Source: Ruegeria arenilitoris
GTDB taxonomy: Bacteria > Pseudomonadota > Alphaproteobacteria > Rhodobacterales > Rhodobacteraceae
Reading direction: 5' to 3'
DNA: 64,000 bases
NCBI RefSeq assembly: GCF_013031355.1
Contig: NZ_WPZO01000005.1
Coordinates: 186,001-250,000, forward strand
Within the stretch, counting starts at the first letter, position 1. The number at the start of each line of letters is the position of its first letter. The notes under the pieces were generated by a model. It did no database searches. It was not told where the DNA came from and saw only the letters and a program-made list of their open reading frames with translations. A program made the position numbers and the translations under genes. Positions 8,100 through 17,716 of this stretch are shown here, piece by piece.

Positions 8100-10163
8100 A
8101 TGGCCAGCCAAAAGAACTTCAATGATCCGGTCGAAGCCTATGAAGGCATCCTGGAGCACCCCGAGACAGACCGTCAGAAGATTGCTGTCGCCATCGACTC
8201 TGGCGTAAAGGCCGTCGGCCATGTGGTCATGTGGGCAAACGTGCTGCTGATGGGCGCGATTTTCGCTCAGGTCTCGCTGCGTTACCTGTTCAGCCAGAAC
8301 TATCCCAAGCTGGATGAAATCCAGTGGCATTTCTACGGCATCGTCACGATGATCGGCATTTCCTATGCCTTGATCACGGACAGCCATGTGCGTGTTGACG
8401 TGCTGCATATGCAGCTGTCGCGCCGCGCGCAGCGGGTTATCGAGGTGATCGGTATCCTGACCCTGCTGACCCCGTTCATCTATCTGATGGTGGATCAGGG
8501 ATATGACTATTTCTACGAAAGTTTCCGCGTCAACGAACGGTCGGACAGCCCCACCGGCCTGCCTGCACGCTGGGCCTTCAAGGCGGTCATTCCGATCAGC
8601 TTCATCCTGCTGGCACTGGCCGCGCTGGCGCGGTTGATCCACGACGGGCACGCGTTGCTGTACGGACCGGAATCCGAGCGCGAAGGCGCACCGCTGCGCC
8701 GTATCTTGCTGGTGCTGGCCGTATTTGCCGCCGTCTGCGTCGGCCTGACTTTCCTGGTTGAAACGACCGAGGAAAAGCTGGTCATCGCGATGTTCCTGAC
8801 CTTCATCGCGCTGCTGTTCACCGGTTACCCGGTGGCCTGGGTGCTGGCCGGTGTCGGTGTGGCCTATTGCGGTCTGGCCTATCTGTTCGACAACGACCTG
8901 ATGCTGTGGACCGGGTTGGAGAGCACCTTTACCGGGCTCGACTACCTGACCCTTGGCGCGGTGGTAAACCGGGTCTATGCGACCATGTCCAACGCGGTTC
9001 TGGTCGCCCTGCCGATGTTCATTTTCATGGGTCTGATGCTGGACGAATCCGGTGTGGCCGAACGTCTGATGTCCTCGATGCAGCGCCTTTTTGGCACTGT
9101 GCGTGGTGGTCTGGCGATCACAGTGACTCTGATCGGGATCATTCTGGCAGCCTCGACCGGCATCATCGGTGCGTCCGTTGTTCTGCTGGGTGTACTGTCG
9201 CTGCCCTCGATGATGCAGCAAAAGTACCAGCCGACGTTGGCTGCCGGCGTAGTTTCGGCCTCGGGCACGCTGGGCATTCTGATCCCGCCGTCGATCATGC
9301 TGGTGATCATGGCCGACCAGATGGCCCTGTCTGTGGGTGACCTGTTCATGGCTGCGGTCTTCCCCGGTGTGATCATCGGTGGCCTCTACCTGACCTACAT
9401 CTTCATCCTTGCACTGGTAAAACGCGACGCGGCCCCGGTGCCCGAAGGTGCCACGGCCCCCGACTGGGCTGCGGTCAAGGACGTGCTGATCGCGGTCATC
9501 CCGACCCTGATGCTGATCCTTGCGGTTTTGGGTTCGATCTTTGCAGGTCTGACCACACCGACCGAAGCCTCGGGCATCGGTGCGCTGGGTGCGACCCTGC
9601 TGGCCTTGGGCTATCGCAAGCTGACCTTCAAGAAGCTGTGGAACGTGCTGGTGTCGACCTTCAACACCACCGCTTACATCTTCGCGATTTTCCTGGGCGC
9701 GACCGTGTTCTCGTATGTCCTGCGGGAACTGGGTGGGGACGAGCTGATCGAACACGTGGTGCAATCCACCGGCTTCGGCGCCAACGGCACCGTTCTCTTC
9801 ATCCTGTTCATCGTCTTCCTGCTGGGCTTCGTTCTGGACTGGATCGAGATCACGCTGATCGTACTGCCGCTGATGCGCCCCATCGTGAACGGGTTGGGCA
9901 TCGACATTCCGGGCTTTGGCGTTCTGGATGAACCGGCGCTGGTGTGGTTTGTGATCCTGGTCGCGGTGACGCTGCAAACCAGCTTCCTGACACCGCCGGT
10001 GGGCTTCGCCCTGTTCTACCTGAAAGGCGTCTGCCCGCCCGAGATCAAGCTGATGCACATCTACAAGGGCATCATCCCCTTCGTACTGTTGCAGCTGACT
10101 GGTCTGGCGCTGGTCTTCCTGTGGCCGACCCTCGCCACCTGGCTCCCTTCGGTCGCTTACTAA
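8100..10163 (+). CDS. Fused TRAP transporter permease (DctQ-DctM)
   Basis: 687 residues. Residues 1-200 form the small DctQ-like part with four membrane helices (VMWANVLLMGAIFAQ, QWHFYGIVTMIGISYAL and others). The rest is the large DctM channel with about a dozen helices, including the characteristic PMFIFMGLMLDESG and GTLGILIPPSIMLVIMADQ segments. Fused QM proteins are common in marine alphaproteobacteria. It imports the acid bound by the upstream DctP protein using a sodium or proton gradient. ATG 8100 is chosen over 8094 because GAGGA at 8089-8093 is spaced correctly only for 8100. The downstream dehydrogenase gene begins 12 bases after the stop, so they are cotranscribed. Confidence 0.9.
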   Translation: MASQKNFNDPVEAYEGILEHPETDRQKIAVAIDSGVKAVGHVVMWANVLLMGAIFAQVSLRYLFSQNYPKLDEIQWHFYGIVTMIGISYALITDSHVRVDVLHMQLSRRAQRVIEVIGILTLLTPFIYLMVDQGYDYFYESFRVNERSDSPTGLPARWAFKAVIPISFILLALAALARLIHDGHALLYGPESEREGAPLRRILLVLAVFAAVCVGLTFLVETTEEKLVIAMFLTFIALLFTGYPVAWVLAGVGVAYCGLAYLFDNDLMLWTGLESTFTGLDYLTLGAVVNRVYATMSNAVLVALPMFIFMGLMLDESGVAERLMSSMQRLFGTVRGGLAITVTLIGIILAASTGIIGASVVLLGVLSLPSMMQQKYQPTLAAGVVSASGTLGILIPPSIMLVIMADQMALSVGDLFMAAVFPGVIIGGLYLTYIFILALVKRDAAPVPEGATAPDWAAVKDVLIAVIPTLMLILAVLGSIFAGLTTPTEASGIGALGATLLALGYRKLTFKKLWNVLVSTFNTTAYIFAIFLGATVFSYVLRELGGDELIEHVVQSTGFGANGTVLFILFIVFLLGFVLDWIEITLIVLPLMRPIVNGLGIDIPGFGVLDEPALVWFVILVAVTLQTSFLTPPVGFALFYLKGVCPPEIKLMHIYKGIIPFVLLQLTGLALVFLWPTLATWLPSVAY

Positions 10164-10175
10164 GGAGCTGCCCCA

Positions 10176-11327
10176 ATGCGTCTGAACCAATGCCATAACT
10201 TCCACGATTTCCGGCAGCTGGCCAAACAGCGGCTGCCGGGGCCCATCTTCAACTATATCGACGGTGGCGCGGATGATGAGGTGACCTATCGGGAGAACAC
10301 CCATGCGTTCGACCGATGTGATCTGCTTCCTTCGGTTCTGTGTGGGGTGAAGGACGTGGATATGTCCGTCACGGTGATGGGGCAAAAGCTGGATATGCCG
10401 GTCTATTGTTCGCCTACTGCCTTGCAACGCTTGTTTCATCATCAGGGCGAACGCGCCGTTGCAGCGGCGGCCGAGAAATACGGGACTATGTTCGGCGTGT
10501 CCTCGCTGGGCACTGTCTCGTTGGAAGAGCTACGGCAGAAGCACAAGAACCCGCAGGTCTATCAGTTCTATTTCCACAAGGATCGCGGCCTGAACGCCGC
10601 CATGATGCAGCGCGCAAAAGAAGCGGGTGTCGAGGTGATGATGCTGACCGTCGACAGCATCACCGGCGGCAACCGCGAACGCGACCTGCGCACCGGTTTC
10701 TCGATCCCGTTTCGGCTGACGCTGGGCGGCATGATCCAATTTGCGATTAAGCCGATGTGGGGGATCAACTATGTCACCCACGAAAAGTTCCGCTTGCCGC
10801 AACTGGAAGAGCATGTGGATATGGGTGGCGGTGCCAGCTCGATCGGTGGGTATTTCACCGATATGCTGGACCCGTCGATGAATTGGGATGACGTGGCGCA
10901 GATGGTGCGGGATTGGGACGGTCAGTTCTGCCTCAAAGGGATCATGACCGTCGAAGATGCCAAGCGCGCGGCTGAGATCGGCTGCACCGGCATTATCCTG
11001 TCGAACCACGGTGGACGCCAGTTGGACGGCTCGCGCACGCCTTTCGATCAATTGTCCGAGATCGTGGACGCGGTCGGCGACAAGCTGGACGTGATGATGG
11101 ACAGCGGTATCCAGCGCGGCACCCATGTCCTGAAAGCGCTGTCGCTGGGTGCCAAGGCTGTCGGTGTCGGGCGGCACTATCTGTATCCGCTGGCCGCCGC
11201 AGGGCAGGCCGGTGTCGAGCGTGCTCTGGGTCTGATGCGGGCCGAGATCGAGCGTGACATGAAACTGATGGGCGTCACCAGCGTCGACCAGCTGAGCCGC
11301 GAGAATATTCGGATCCGCGCCGCATAA
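10176..11327 (+). CDS. lldD: FMN-dependent alpha-hydroxy acid dehydrogenase, probable L-lactate dehydrogenase
   Basis: 383 residues, full length for the FMN alpha-hydroxy acid oxidase/dehydrogenase family. The catalytic His278 lies in SNHGGRQLDGSR, and the FMN-binding SPTALQRL and LGAKAVGVGRHYLYPLA segments are present. The expected reaction is oxidation of L-lactate to pyruvate with electrons passed to quinone or cytochrome at the inner membrane. The family also contains glycolate, mandelate and other 2-hydroxy acid enzymes. Lactate is favoured because a D-lactate dehydrogenase gene follows after 18 bases and a TRAP uptake system precedes it. Confidence 0.82.
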   Translation: MRLNQCHNFHDFRQLAKQRLPGPIFNYIDGGADDEVTYRENTHAFDRCDLLPSVLCGVKDVDMSVTVMGQKLDMPVYCSPTALQRLFHHQGERAVAAAAEKYGTMFGVSSLGTVSLEELRQKHKNPQVYQFYFHKDRGLNAAMMQRAKEAGVEVMMLTVDSITGGNRERDLRTGFSIPFRLTLGGMIQFAIKPMWGINYVTHEKFRLPQLEEHVDMGGGASSIGGYFTDMLDPSMNWDDVAQMVRDWDGQFCLKGIMTVEDAKRAAEIGCTGIILSNHGGRQLDGSRTPFDQLSEIVDAVGDKLDVMMDSGIQRGTHVLKALSLGAKAVGVGRHYLYPLAAAGQAGVERALGLMRAEIERDMKLMGVTSVDQLSRENIRIRAA

Positions 11328-11345
11328 ACCACTACGGGGGTTGCC

Positions 11346-13040
11346 ATGACCAATGATGAGCTGATCAAACATTTCCGTTCCATCGTTGGGTCGCGCCATG
11401 TCCTGACCGGAGAACGCGCGACAGAGCGGTTTCGTCGCGGTTTTCGCTCGGGCGAGGGTGAGGCGCTGTGTGTCCTCCAGCCCGGCAGCCTGCTGGAACA
11501 GTGGAAAGTGCTGCAGGCTTGCGTTGCGGCCGACAAGATCGTCATCATGCAGGCCGCAAATACCGGCCTGACCGAGGGCTCGACCCCTTCGGGCAGCTAT
11601 GACCGCGACGTGGTTCTGATCAACACCCGCCGGATGGATACGCTGGTGCCGTTGAACAATGGCGAGCAGATCGTCAGTTTTCCCGGCGCCACGCTGTTTG
11701 CGCTGGAAAAGATGCTGGCCCCGTTGGGGCGTGAGCCGCATTCGGTGATCGGGTCTTCGTGCATTGGCGCCTCGATTGTGGGCGGCGTGTGCAACAACTC
11801 GGGCGGATCGCTGGTTGAACGCGGGCCGGTCTATACCGAACTGTCGGTCTATGCGCAGATCACCGAGACAGGTGATCTGGAGCTGGTGAACCATCTGGGC
11901 ATCGATCTGGGCAACACGCCCGAAGAAATCCTCTCCAGTCTGGACGCCGGAAAATTCGACCGCAATCCGGGAGCCACGAACAAGCGCGCCTCGGCCAGTG
12001 ACTATGCGCAGATCGTGCGAGATGTGGATGCGGAAACTCCGGCGCGGTTCAATGCGGACAAGGCCAAGCTTTTCGAATCCGCTGGGTCAGCTGGCAAGAT
12101 GGCCGTGTTTGCCGTGCGGCTGGATACCTTTCCCAAGAACCAGGCCGAGAAGGTTTTCTATATCGGCAGCAACAGCCCGGATGATCTGGCCGCACTGCGC
12201 CGTCATATCCTGTCTGATTTCAAATCCCTGCCGGTCTCTGCCGAATACATGCAGCGCGAGGTGTTCGACATCACTGCAAAATACGGCAAGGACACGGTTG
12301 TGATGATCAACAAGCTGGGAACCGACCGGCTGCCGATGTTCTTTGCCATGAAAGGCGCGGTCGATGCGAGACTGCGACGCATCCCGTTCCTGCGCAATTT
12401 CACCGACCGGTTCATGCAGGCGGCGGTCTCGGTCTGGCCGCGGGTTCTGCCGAAACGGATGGTCGCGTTTCGCGATCGCTACGAACATCACCTGATCCTG
12501 AAAATGAAGGATGACGGTATTGCCGAGGCCAGTGACTGGCTGCCCGAATTCCTAAGAGATCGCGACGCGGATTTCTTCGAATGCACCGCGCGCGAGGCGA
12601 AAATCGCAGGTCTGCACCGCTTTGCTGCCGCCGGAGCCGCCGTGCGTTACATGGCGATCCATGCGAATGAGGTCGAAGACATCATCGCTTTGGACGTTGC
12701 ACTGCGCCGCAACGATCAGGACTGGCTTGAGAAACTGCCACCCGAGATCGAGAGCCAACTGGTTCACAAGCTCTATTACGGCCATTTCATGTGCCACGTG
12801 ATGCATCAGGACTACGTGGTCAAGAAAGGCGCCGACCCCAAGGCGTTGAAAGCCGCAATGCTAGCGCTGTTTGATCAGCGCGGTGCCGAATACCCGGCCG
12901 AGCACAATGTCGGACACCTCTACAAGGCCAAGCCCGATCTGGCGGCGCACTACAAGTGTTGTGATCCGACCAACTCATTCAATCCGGGCATTGGCAAGAT
13001 GTCCAAGGCGCGTAATTACGGCGAGGACAGCGCCGTCTAA
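11346..13040 (+). CDS. dld: FAD-linked D-lactate dehydrogenase (quinone type)
   Basis: 564 residues, the size of respiratory Dld. The N-terminal PP-loop FAD-binding domain shows GSSCIGASIVGGVCNNSGGSL near residue 140, and the C-terminal part contains the membrane-binding and cap regions (YGHFMCHVMHQDYVVKKG; ending AEHNVGHLYKAKPDLAAHY). It oxidises D-lactate to pyruvate and feeds electrons to the quinone pool as a peripheral inner-membrane protein. It is the last gene of the lactate operon, so with the upstream L-lactate enzyme both enantiomers can be used. Its stop lies 40 bases from the end of the convergent cupin gene. Confidence 0.88.
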   Translation: MTNDELIKHFRSIVGSRHVLTGERATERFRRGFRSGEGEALCVLQPGSLLEQWKVLQACVAADKIVIMQAANTGLTEGSTPSGSYDRDVVLINTRRMDTLVPLNNGEQIVSFPGATLFALEKMLAPLGREPHSVIGSSCIGASIVGGVCNNSGGSLVERGPVYTELSVYAQITETGDLELVNHLGIDLGNTPEEILSSLDAGKFDRNPGATNKRASASDYAQIVRDVDAETPARFNADKAKLFESAGSAGKMAVFAVRLDTFPKNQAEKVFYIGSNSPDDLAALRRHILSDFKSLPVSAEYMQREVFDITAKYGKDTVVMINKLGTDRLPMFFAMKGAVDARLRRIPFLRNFTDRFMQAAVSVWPRVLPKRMVAFRDRYEHHLILKMKDDGIAEASDWLPEFLRDRDADFFECTAREAKIAGLHRFAAAGAAVRYMAIHANEVEDIIALDVALRRNDQDWLEKLPPEIESQLVHKLYYGHFMCHVMHQDYVVKKGADPKALKAAMLALFDQRGAEYPAEHNVGHLYKAKPDLAAHYKCCDPTNSFNPGIGKMSKARNYGEDSAV

Positions 13041-13080
13041 TCGATCTTGCGGTGAGCGGCCTGGTCAAAGCGGGCATAGG

Positions 13081-13749
13081 CTAGGTCTGCGGGGCCCGGG
13101 CATAGGGCAGATGTCCTGTTTTCATCCAGATCTTGGCGCCGTCTGGGCCGGCAGTGGCGGACAAGGCTTGGCCTTCGGGCAGACGCAGCCAGTCGTTTTT
13201 GTTCAGAAAGTCTCCGCCGGTTTTGATCGATCCGTCTATGATAAGGATTTCGATCCCGCCAGACGCGCCGGATGTGAGGGTCGCGCCCGCGTCGAGGTGG
13301 CTATAGGTGACCACTTCGCGGTCGTCCTTGTGCAAGGTCGCGGTGGCGACGCCGTTTACCGGCGCGGACAGCTCATCGGCCATGGTTTTGCGGAACTGGG
13401 TGCGGTCATCCATGTCGAACTGCCAGAGCTTGACGAAGATGGTGCAGCCGGGCTCCGATCCCGGCGTATGCTGCGATGTCGGCGGGTTTCGCACATAGGT
13501 CCCAGCGGGGAAATCGCCGTGTTCGTCCTGAAACACGCCGTCCAGCACGATGAACTCCTCACCACCCGTATGGGTGTGCGCCGAGAACTTGCTGCCCGGT
13601 GCATAGCGCACGATGGTAGTTGCGCGTGCAACCTCACCCCCGATCCGGTCCAACATGCGCCGGTCGACACCTTTCATGGGCGAGGCTTGCCACTCAAGCT
13701 GATCAGAGTGAACAACGACGCGGGAAGAGAAGTCCGAGTTGAGTTCCAT
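13081..13749 (-). CDS. Cupin domain protein, ChrR-like
   Basis: 222 residues with two cupin modules. The first has the metal-binding pattern [25 protein letters not shown] (His, His, Glu) and a later H in [12 protein letters not shown]. The second is around [26 protein letters not shown] and lacks the full His set. This is the arrangement of the C-terminal half of ChrR-type anti-sigma factors, but the zinc-binding anti-sigma part is absent, so it is probably a stand-alone metal cupin of unknown substrate. ATG 13749 is chosen because AAAGGAAC lies just upstream; a longer reading to 13842 has no support. Confidence 0.72.
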   Translation of the reverse strand: MELNSDFSSRVVVHSDQLEWQASPMKGVDRRMLDRIGGEVARATTIVRYAPGSKFSAHTHTGGEEFIVLDGVFQDEHGDFPAGTYVRNPPTSQHTPGSEPGCTIFVKLWQFDMDDRTQFRKTMADELSAPVNGVATATLHKDDREVVTYSHLDAGATLTSGASGGIEILIIDGSIKTGGDFLNKNDWLRLPEGQALSATAGPDGAKIWMKTGHLPYARAPQT

Positions 13750-13876
13750 GAGGCGGGTTCCTTTCGACCTAAGGGGCTGCGATCTGCGCGCCGTTTTTTT
13801 ACACCACATTTGAAGATGGGGCGGACGTTTGAGGATTTCCACCTTGCGAAATCGGTAGAGGTGCTGAGATGGACCC

Positions 13877-14764
13877 TCAGGCCCCGCGCAACTGTGCCGC
13901 CAGATAGTCGATCAATGTTCTTATCCGCGCGGTCAGATGGCGGTTTTGCGGGTAGGCTGCATAGAGGCCGACGGAAACCGCCTCCTGCGGCTCAAAAATC
14001 AGTTGCAGCTGTCCCGCGTCCAGAAACGGCTGCGCGGTGTACAGGGGAATGCGTCCGATCCCCAACCCGTCAGCTGCCATATGGGCCACGGCGCGTGGCG
14101 AGTTGGCCCGGAAATTGCCGGAAACCGGAACCGAGTATTCTCCGTCCGGTCCCTTGAAGGTCCAGTGATCGGCGGTGTTACCGGTGGTCTGCAACAAGCA
14201 GTTGTGAGAGGCCAGCGCTGCGGGGTCTTTTGGGGTTCCAAACTCCGCCAGATATTCCGGCGACACACAGCACACGATCCGCATGTTCATGAGCTTGCGC
14301 GCTACGAGGTTCGAGTCTTTCAGGACGCCGAACCGAATGGCCAGGTCATAACCCTCCTCGACCATCGGGACATGGTGATCCGACAGGTGCAGCTCGATCG
14401 ATACCTTGGGATGCTCGGTCTGAAATGGTTTCAGCAGGTGGATCAGTTCCGCAGAGCCAAACCCGGTTGGCGCGGTGATCCGGATGCGGCCTGCCAGTTC
14501 GGACTGGCGTTGCTGAACCAGGCCCTCAAGCTCATCGAACTGCTCCAGCAGGGGCAGGCAGCGTTCGTAATAGGCGCGTCCGGTATCGGTCAGGGTGACG
14601 CTGCGGGTGGTGCGGTTGAACAACTGGGCGTTTAGGCGGTCTTCGAGCTGGCTGACATATTTGCTGGCCAGCTTGGTACTGATGCCAACCTGCCGCGCGC
14701 CTTCAGTGAAGGAAGAATGCGCTGCCACGGCCGCAAAGGCCCTCATGCCCTGAACAGTATCCAT
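13877..14764 (-). CDS. LysR family transcriptional regulator
   Basis: 295 residues with the standard layout: N-terminal helix-turn-helix (residues 1-60; [33 protein letters not shown]), a short linker helix and a two-lobe effector domain ([18 protein letters not shown] onward). It belongs to the common proteobacterial subgroup that often controls divergent oxidoreductase or transferase genes. It is divergent from the glutathione S-transferase gene across 126 bases, so the GST gene and possibly the PNPOx/ferredoxin reductase gene behind it are the likely targets. The effector is unknown. Confidence 0.85.
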   Translation of the reverse strand: MDTVQGMRAFAAVAAHSSFTEGARQVGISTKLASKYVSQLEDRLNAQLFNRTTRSVTLTDTGRAYYERCLPLLEQFDELEGLVQQRQSELAGRIRITAPTGFGSAELIHLLKPFQTEHPKVSIELHLSDHHVPMVEEGYDLAIRFGVLKDSNLVARKLMNMRIVCCVSPEYLAEFGTPKDPAALASHNCLLQTTGNTADHWTFKGPDGEYSVPVSGNFRANSPRAVAHMAADGLGIGRIPLYTAQPFLDAGQLQLIFEPQEAVSVGLYAAYPQNRHLTARIRTLIDYLAAQLRGA

Positions 14765-14890
14765 TGTCTACGCCGTGTTCATAGTAAGTCACCAAATGGA
14801 TATATTATCGCCTTCTGAAATTCAAACTAAGTCTGGTGCTCAGTTGCTGATCCTCAGCGGAACCCTACCAATCAGAGAAAGACCCAACAG

Positions 14891-15514
14891 ATGTCCAACG
14901 CTATCCGAATTCACAGTTTCCCACTGTCCGGCCATGCCCACCGCGCAGTTCTGTTTGCCAGCCTTGCCGGCATCAAACATGACGTCATCGACGTTGATCT
15001 GGCCGGGGGCGAACACAAGGGCGACGCTTTTCTGGCGCTGAACCCCGCAGGCCAGGTGCCGGTGCTGGAAGACGGTGACGTGGTCGTCAGCGACAGCAAC
15101 GCTATCCTGGTTTATCTGGCCCGGAAATATGCTCCGTCCTACCTGCCGACAGATCCGGTGCTTGAGGCCGAGGTGCAGAAATTCCTGACCCTCGCCGCGG
15201 GCGAGATCGCCTTTGGTCCCGCCGCCGCGCGGCTGATCACCGTGTTCAACGCGCCGCTGGACGTGGAGTTTACCCATGCCACCGCCGCCAAGGTTCTGGG
15301 CAAGCTGGACGCACACCTTGAGGGGCGCGACTGGCTGGTCGGCGCTGCGCCTACCATCGCGGATGTCGCGATCTACAGCTACACCGCGCACGCCCCCGAA
15401 GGCGGTGTTTCGCTGGAGCCTTACGCAAATGTGCGCCGCCTGCTGGGCAATATTGAGGTGCTGGACGGCTTTGTCCCGATGCCCAGCACGGCGGTTGGTC
15501 TGGACGCCGCCTGA
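14891..15514 (+). CDS. Glutathione S-transferase
   Basis: 207 residues: an N-terminal thioredoxin-like domain (SFPLSGHAHRAVLFASLAGI; glutathione-binding PVLEDGDVVVSDSNAILVYLA, residues 55-78) and a C-terminal helical domain ending in the WLVGAAPTIADVAIYSYTA motif seen in GSTs. Ser9 or a neighbouring hydroxyl would be the activating residue of a beta/theta-like enzyme. It sits between a divergent LysR regulator and a flavin/ferredoxin reductase gene, pointing to detoxification or breakdown of an electrophilic or aromatic compound. The substrate cannot be told from the sequence. Confidence 0.86.
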   Translation: MSNAIRIHSFPLSGHAHRAVLFASLAGIKHDVIDVDLAGGEHKGDAFLALNPAGQVPVLEDGDVVVSDSNAILVYLARKYAPSYLPTDPVLEAEVQKFLTLAAGEIAFGPAAARLITVFNAPLDVEFTHATAAKVLGKLDAHLEGRDWLVGAAPTIADVAIYSYTAHAPEGGVSLEPYANVRRLLGNIEVLDGFVPMPSTAVGLDAA

Positions 15515-15574
15515 AGCCAAACCTGTCCGGTTGCGCATCTGCGCAACCGGCCCCTTCGACACATGAGGTCCGCC

Positions 15575-17629
15575 ATGAATGTTCCTGTCACCGTCGAAAA
15601 ATCACCGTTTCATGTTGGCGAACACGCCATGCAGGCCCGCGTGGGGAAACGGGAAAAGGTCGAGAAAATGGGTTGGGACTTTATCCGCCCTTACATGCCC
15701 GACCAGCATCGGGAGTTCTTTGGCAAGCTGCCTTTCATCGTTCTGGGCAGCGTGGATTCCAACGGGTGGCCCTGGGCGTCAATGATCTCGGGCAGACCGG
15801 GGTTTGTCGGCTCGCCCAATGACCGGCAACTGGACGTCGCTATCCGACCGCTGCAGGACGACCCACTGGGTGCTGCCTTGAAAATCGGCGCGCCTATCGG
15901 CGTCGTGGGCATCGAACTGTCCACGCGTCGCCGCAACCGGATGAATGCGACCGTGCGTCGTGTCGACGAAGACGGATTTTCGCTGGATGTGGTGCAGTCC
16001 TTTGGCAACTGCCCCCAGTATATACAAACCCATGATGTGACCTTTGTTCGCGAGCCTGAGGCCGATGTTGTGCGCCCCCGCAGCGACCGGTTCTCTGAAC
16101 TGGACGCGCAGGCCCGGGAAATGATTGCGACTGCCAATTCCTTTTACGTCGCCAGTTCTGTGAATACGGCTGAACACACAGGTGTAGACGTTTCACACAG
16201 GGGCGGGCGTTCGGGTTTCGTCAAGGTTGATGGCAACAGCCTGCTGGTCCCAGACTTTGCCGGCAACAACTTCTTCAACACGCTGGGCAATTTCCTTGTG
16301 AACCCCCGGGCAGGCCTGTTGTTTCCGGACTACCGGACCGGTGATCTGTTGATGCTGACCGGAACGGTAGAGGTTCTGGACGAAGATCATCCCGAAATCG
16401 CTGCGTTCCAAGGCGCAAACCGCGGCTGGCTGTTTCATCTGCATCATGGGCTGCGCATCCATGACGCCTTGCCGTTTCGGACTGAGTTTCTGGAATTCTC
16501 GCCCAACAGTTTGATGGGCGATGACTGGAAAACGGTTGAAGCCCGACAAAAGGCGGAAATGCAACGAAACCAGTGGCGCACCCTGCGGGTCGCCTCGGTG
16601 CGCGATGAAAGCGAGCTGATACGGTCTTTTACCTTTGAGCCGTCGGACGAGTTGCCCCTGCTGCCGTTCGAAGCGGGTCAGTTTCTGTCGCTGCGCGTAC
16701 AGCCCGAAGGCGGGACGCCAGTGACCCGGACCTACACGGTATCCTCGGCACCGGGGGAGTCCAGTTACAGGATTTCAGTCAAGCGTGAGCCCGGCGGTGC
16801 GGTGTCGAACCATCTGCACGACGCGCTTTCGGTCGGAGATCTTATTGAGGTCCAGGCGCCCAAGGGCCAGTTCTTCCTGAACCCGGACGAGACCCGCCCC
16901 GCCGTTTTGTTCGCCGGAGGGGTCGGCATCACACCGATGATCTCGATGGTTCGCCACGTCCTGAACGAAGGCCTGCGCACCCGTCATACCCGCAGGCTGA
17001 CCGTTTTCCACGCGGCGCAAACCTTGGCGCAGCGGGCCTTCCATGCGGATTTGCGCCGGGCTGAAGTCTCTGGCGACGGCAAGATCCGTTATGTCTCGGT
17101 TATCTCGCGGCCCGAACAGGATGCGCGCGTGGGTGTGGATTTTGATGCCACGGGCTATATCACGCCCGCGCTGATCCGAGACACGCTGCCCTTGGATGAC
17201 TATGATTTCTTCCTGTGCGGCCCACCGTCCTTCATGCAGGCCATCTACGACATGCTGCGCGAGCTGGGCGTACGGGACGGTCGGATTTTTGCCGAAAGCT
17301 TCGGCCCCGCCGCTCTGAAACGGCAATCCGATGGCGCCAAGCCCAAACCAAAGCCCGAGGCCGAAGTGGCGCGGGTCACATTTGAGGCCAGCAGTCGCAA
17401 GGCGAAGTGGGAACATGGTGGACCGACCCTGTTGGAAACGGCTGAGGCGCAGGGGCTGGAGCCGTCCTTCTCGTGCCGCTCGGGCTCATGTGGCAGCTGC
17501 CTGACACGAAAAATCGCTGGTAAAGTCACCTATCGTACTGAGCCGTCGGCAGATCATTCCGAAGATGAGGTGCTGATCTGTTGTGCCGTACCTGCCGAAG
17601 GGACAGCTGAGGTGATACTGGATCTGTAG
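15575..17629 (+). CDS. PNPOx-like domain fused to FAD/NAD reductase and 2Fe-2S ferredoxin
   Basis: 684 residues in three parts. Residues 1-330 resemble pyridoxamine-phosphate-oxidase-like flavin-binding proteins (FIVLGSVDSNGWPWASMISGRPGF). Residues 345-580 are a ferredoxin-NADP reductase-type module with the FAD motif TRTYTVSSAP and NAD motif FAGGVGITPMISM. Residues 600-684 are a plant-type ferredoxin with Cys ligands in CRSGSCGSCL and a fourth in LICCAVP. The likely flow is NAD(P)H to FAD to 2Fe-2S to an unknown acceptor or to the N-terminal flavin site. ATG 15575 has GAGG at 15565-15568. It lies 60 bases after the GST gene and is probably in the same LysR-controlled unit. Confidence 0.83.
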   Translation: MNVPVTVEKSPFHVGEHAMQARVGKREKVEKMGWDFIRPYMPDQHREFFGKLPFIVLGSVDSNGWPWASMISGRPGFVGSPNDRQLDVAIRPLQDDPLGAALKIGAPIGVVGIELSTRRRNRMNATVRRVDEDGFSLDVVQSFGNCPQYIQTHDVTFVREPEADVVRPRSDRFSELDAQAREMIATANSFYVASSVNTAEHTGVDVSHRGGRSGFVKVDGNSLLVPDFAGNNFFNTLGNFLVNPRAGLLFPDYRTGDLLMLTGTVEVLDEDHPEIAAFQGANRGWLFHLHHGLRIHDALPFRTEFLEFSPNSLMGDDWKTVEARQKAEMQRNQWRTLRVASVRDESELIRSFTFEPSDELPLLPFEAGQFLSLRVQPEGGTPVTRTYTVSSAPGESSYRISVKREPGGAVSNHLHDALSVGDLIEVQAPKGQFFLNPDETRPAVLFAGGVGITPMISMVRHVLNEGLRTRHTRRLTVFHAAQTLAQRAFHADLRRAEVSGDGKIRYVSVISRPEQDARVGVDFDATGYITPALIRDTLPLDDYDFFLCGPPSFMQAIYDMLRELGVRDGRIFAESFGPAALKRQSDGAKPKPKPEAEVARVTFEASSRKAKWEHGGPTLLETAEAQGLEPSFSCRSGSCGSCLTRKIAGKVTYRTEPSADHSEDEVLICCAVPAEGTAEVILDL

Positions 17630-17716
17630 CATGACCTGGCAGAAAGGGTTCGAGACATTGGCGCGGACGCGGGTTAGAAAGATAAGATTGCACCTGCGAT
17701 CAAGTGAGGATTTCCG

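Noticed and set aside
8061-10442. 793-codon minus-strand frame opposite the TRAP permease gene
   Set aside because: Its His/Gln/Arg/Asp-rich product is the typical antisense shadow of a membrane protein gene in high-GC DNA; the plus strand is plainly DctQM.
12871-14157. 428-codon plus-strand frame across the dld end and cupin/LysR genes
   Set aside because: Covers three well-supported genes in other frames and shows no coherent protein.
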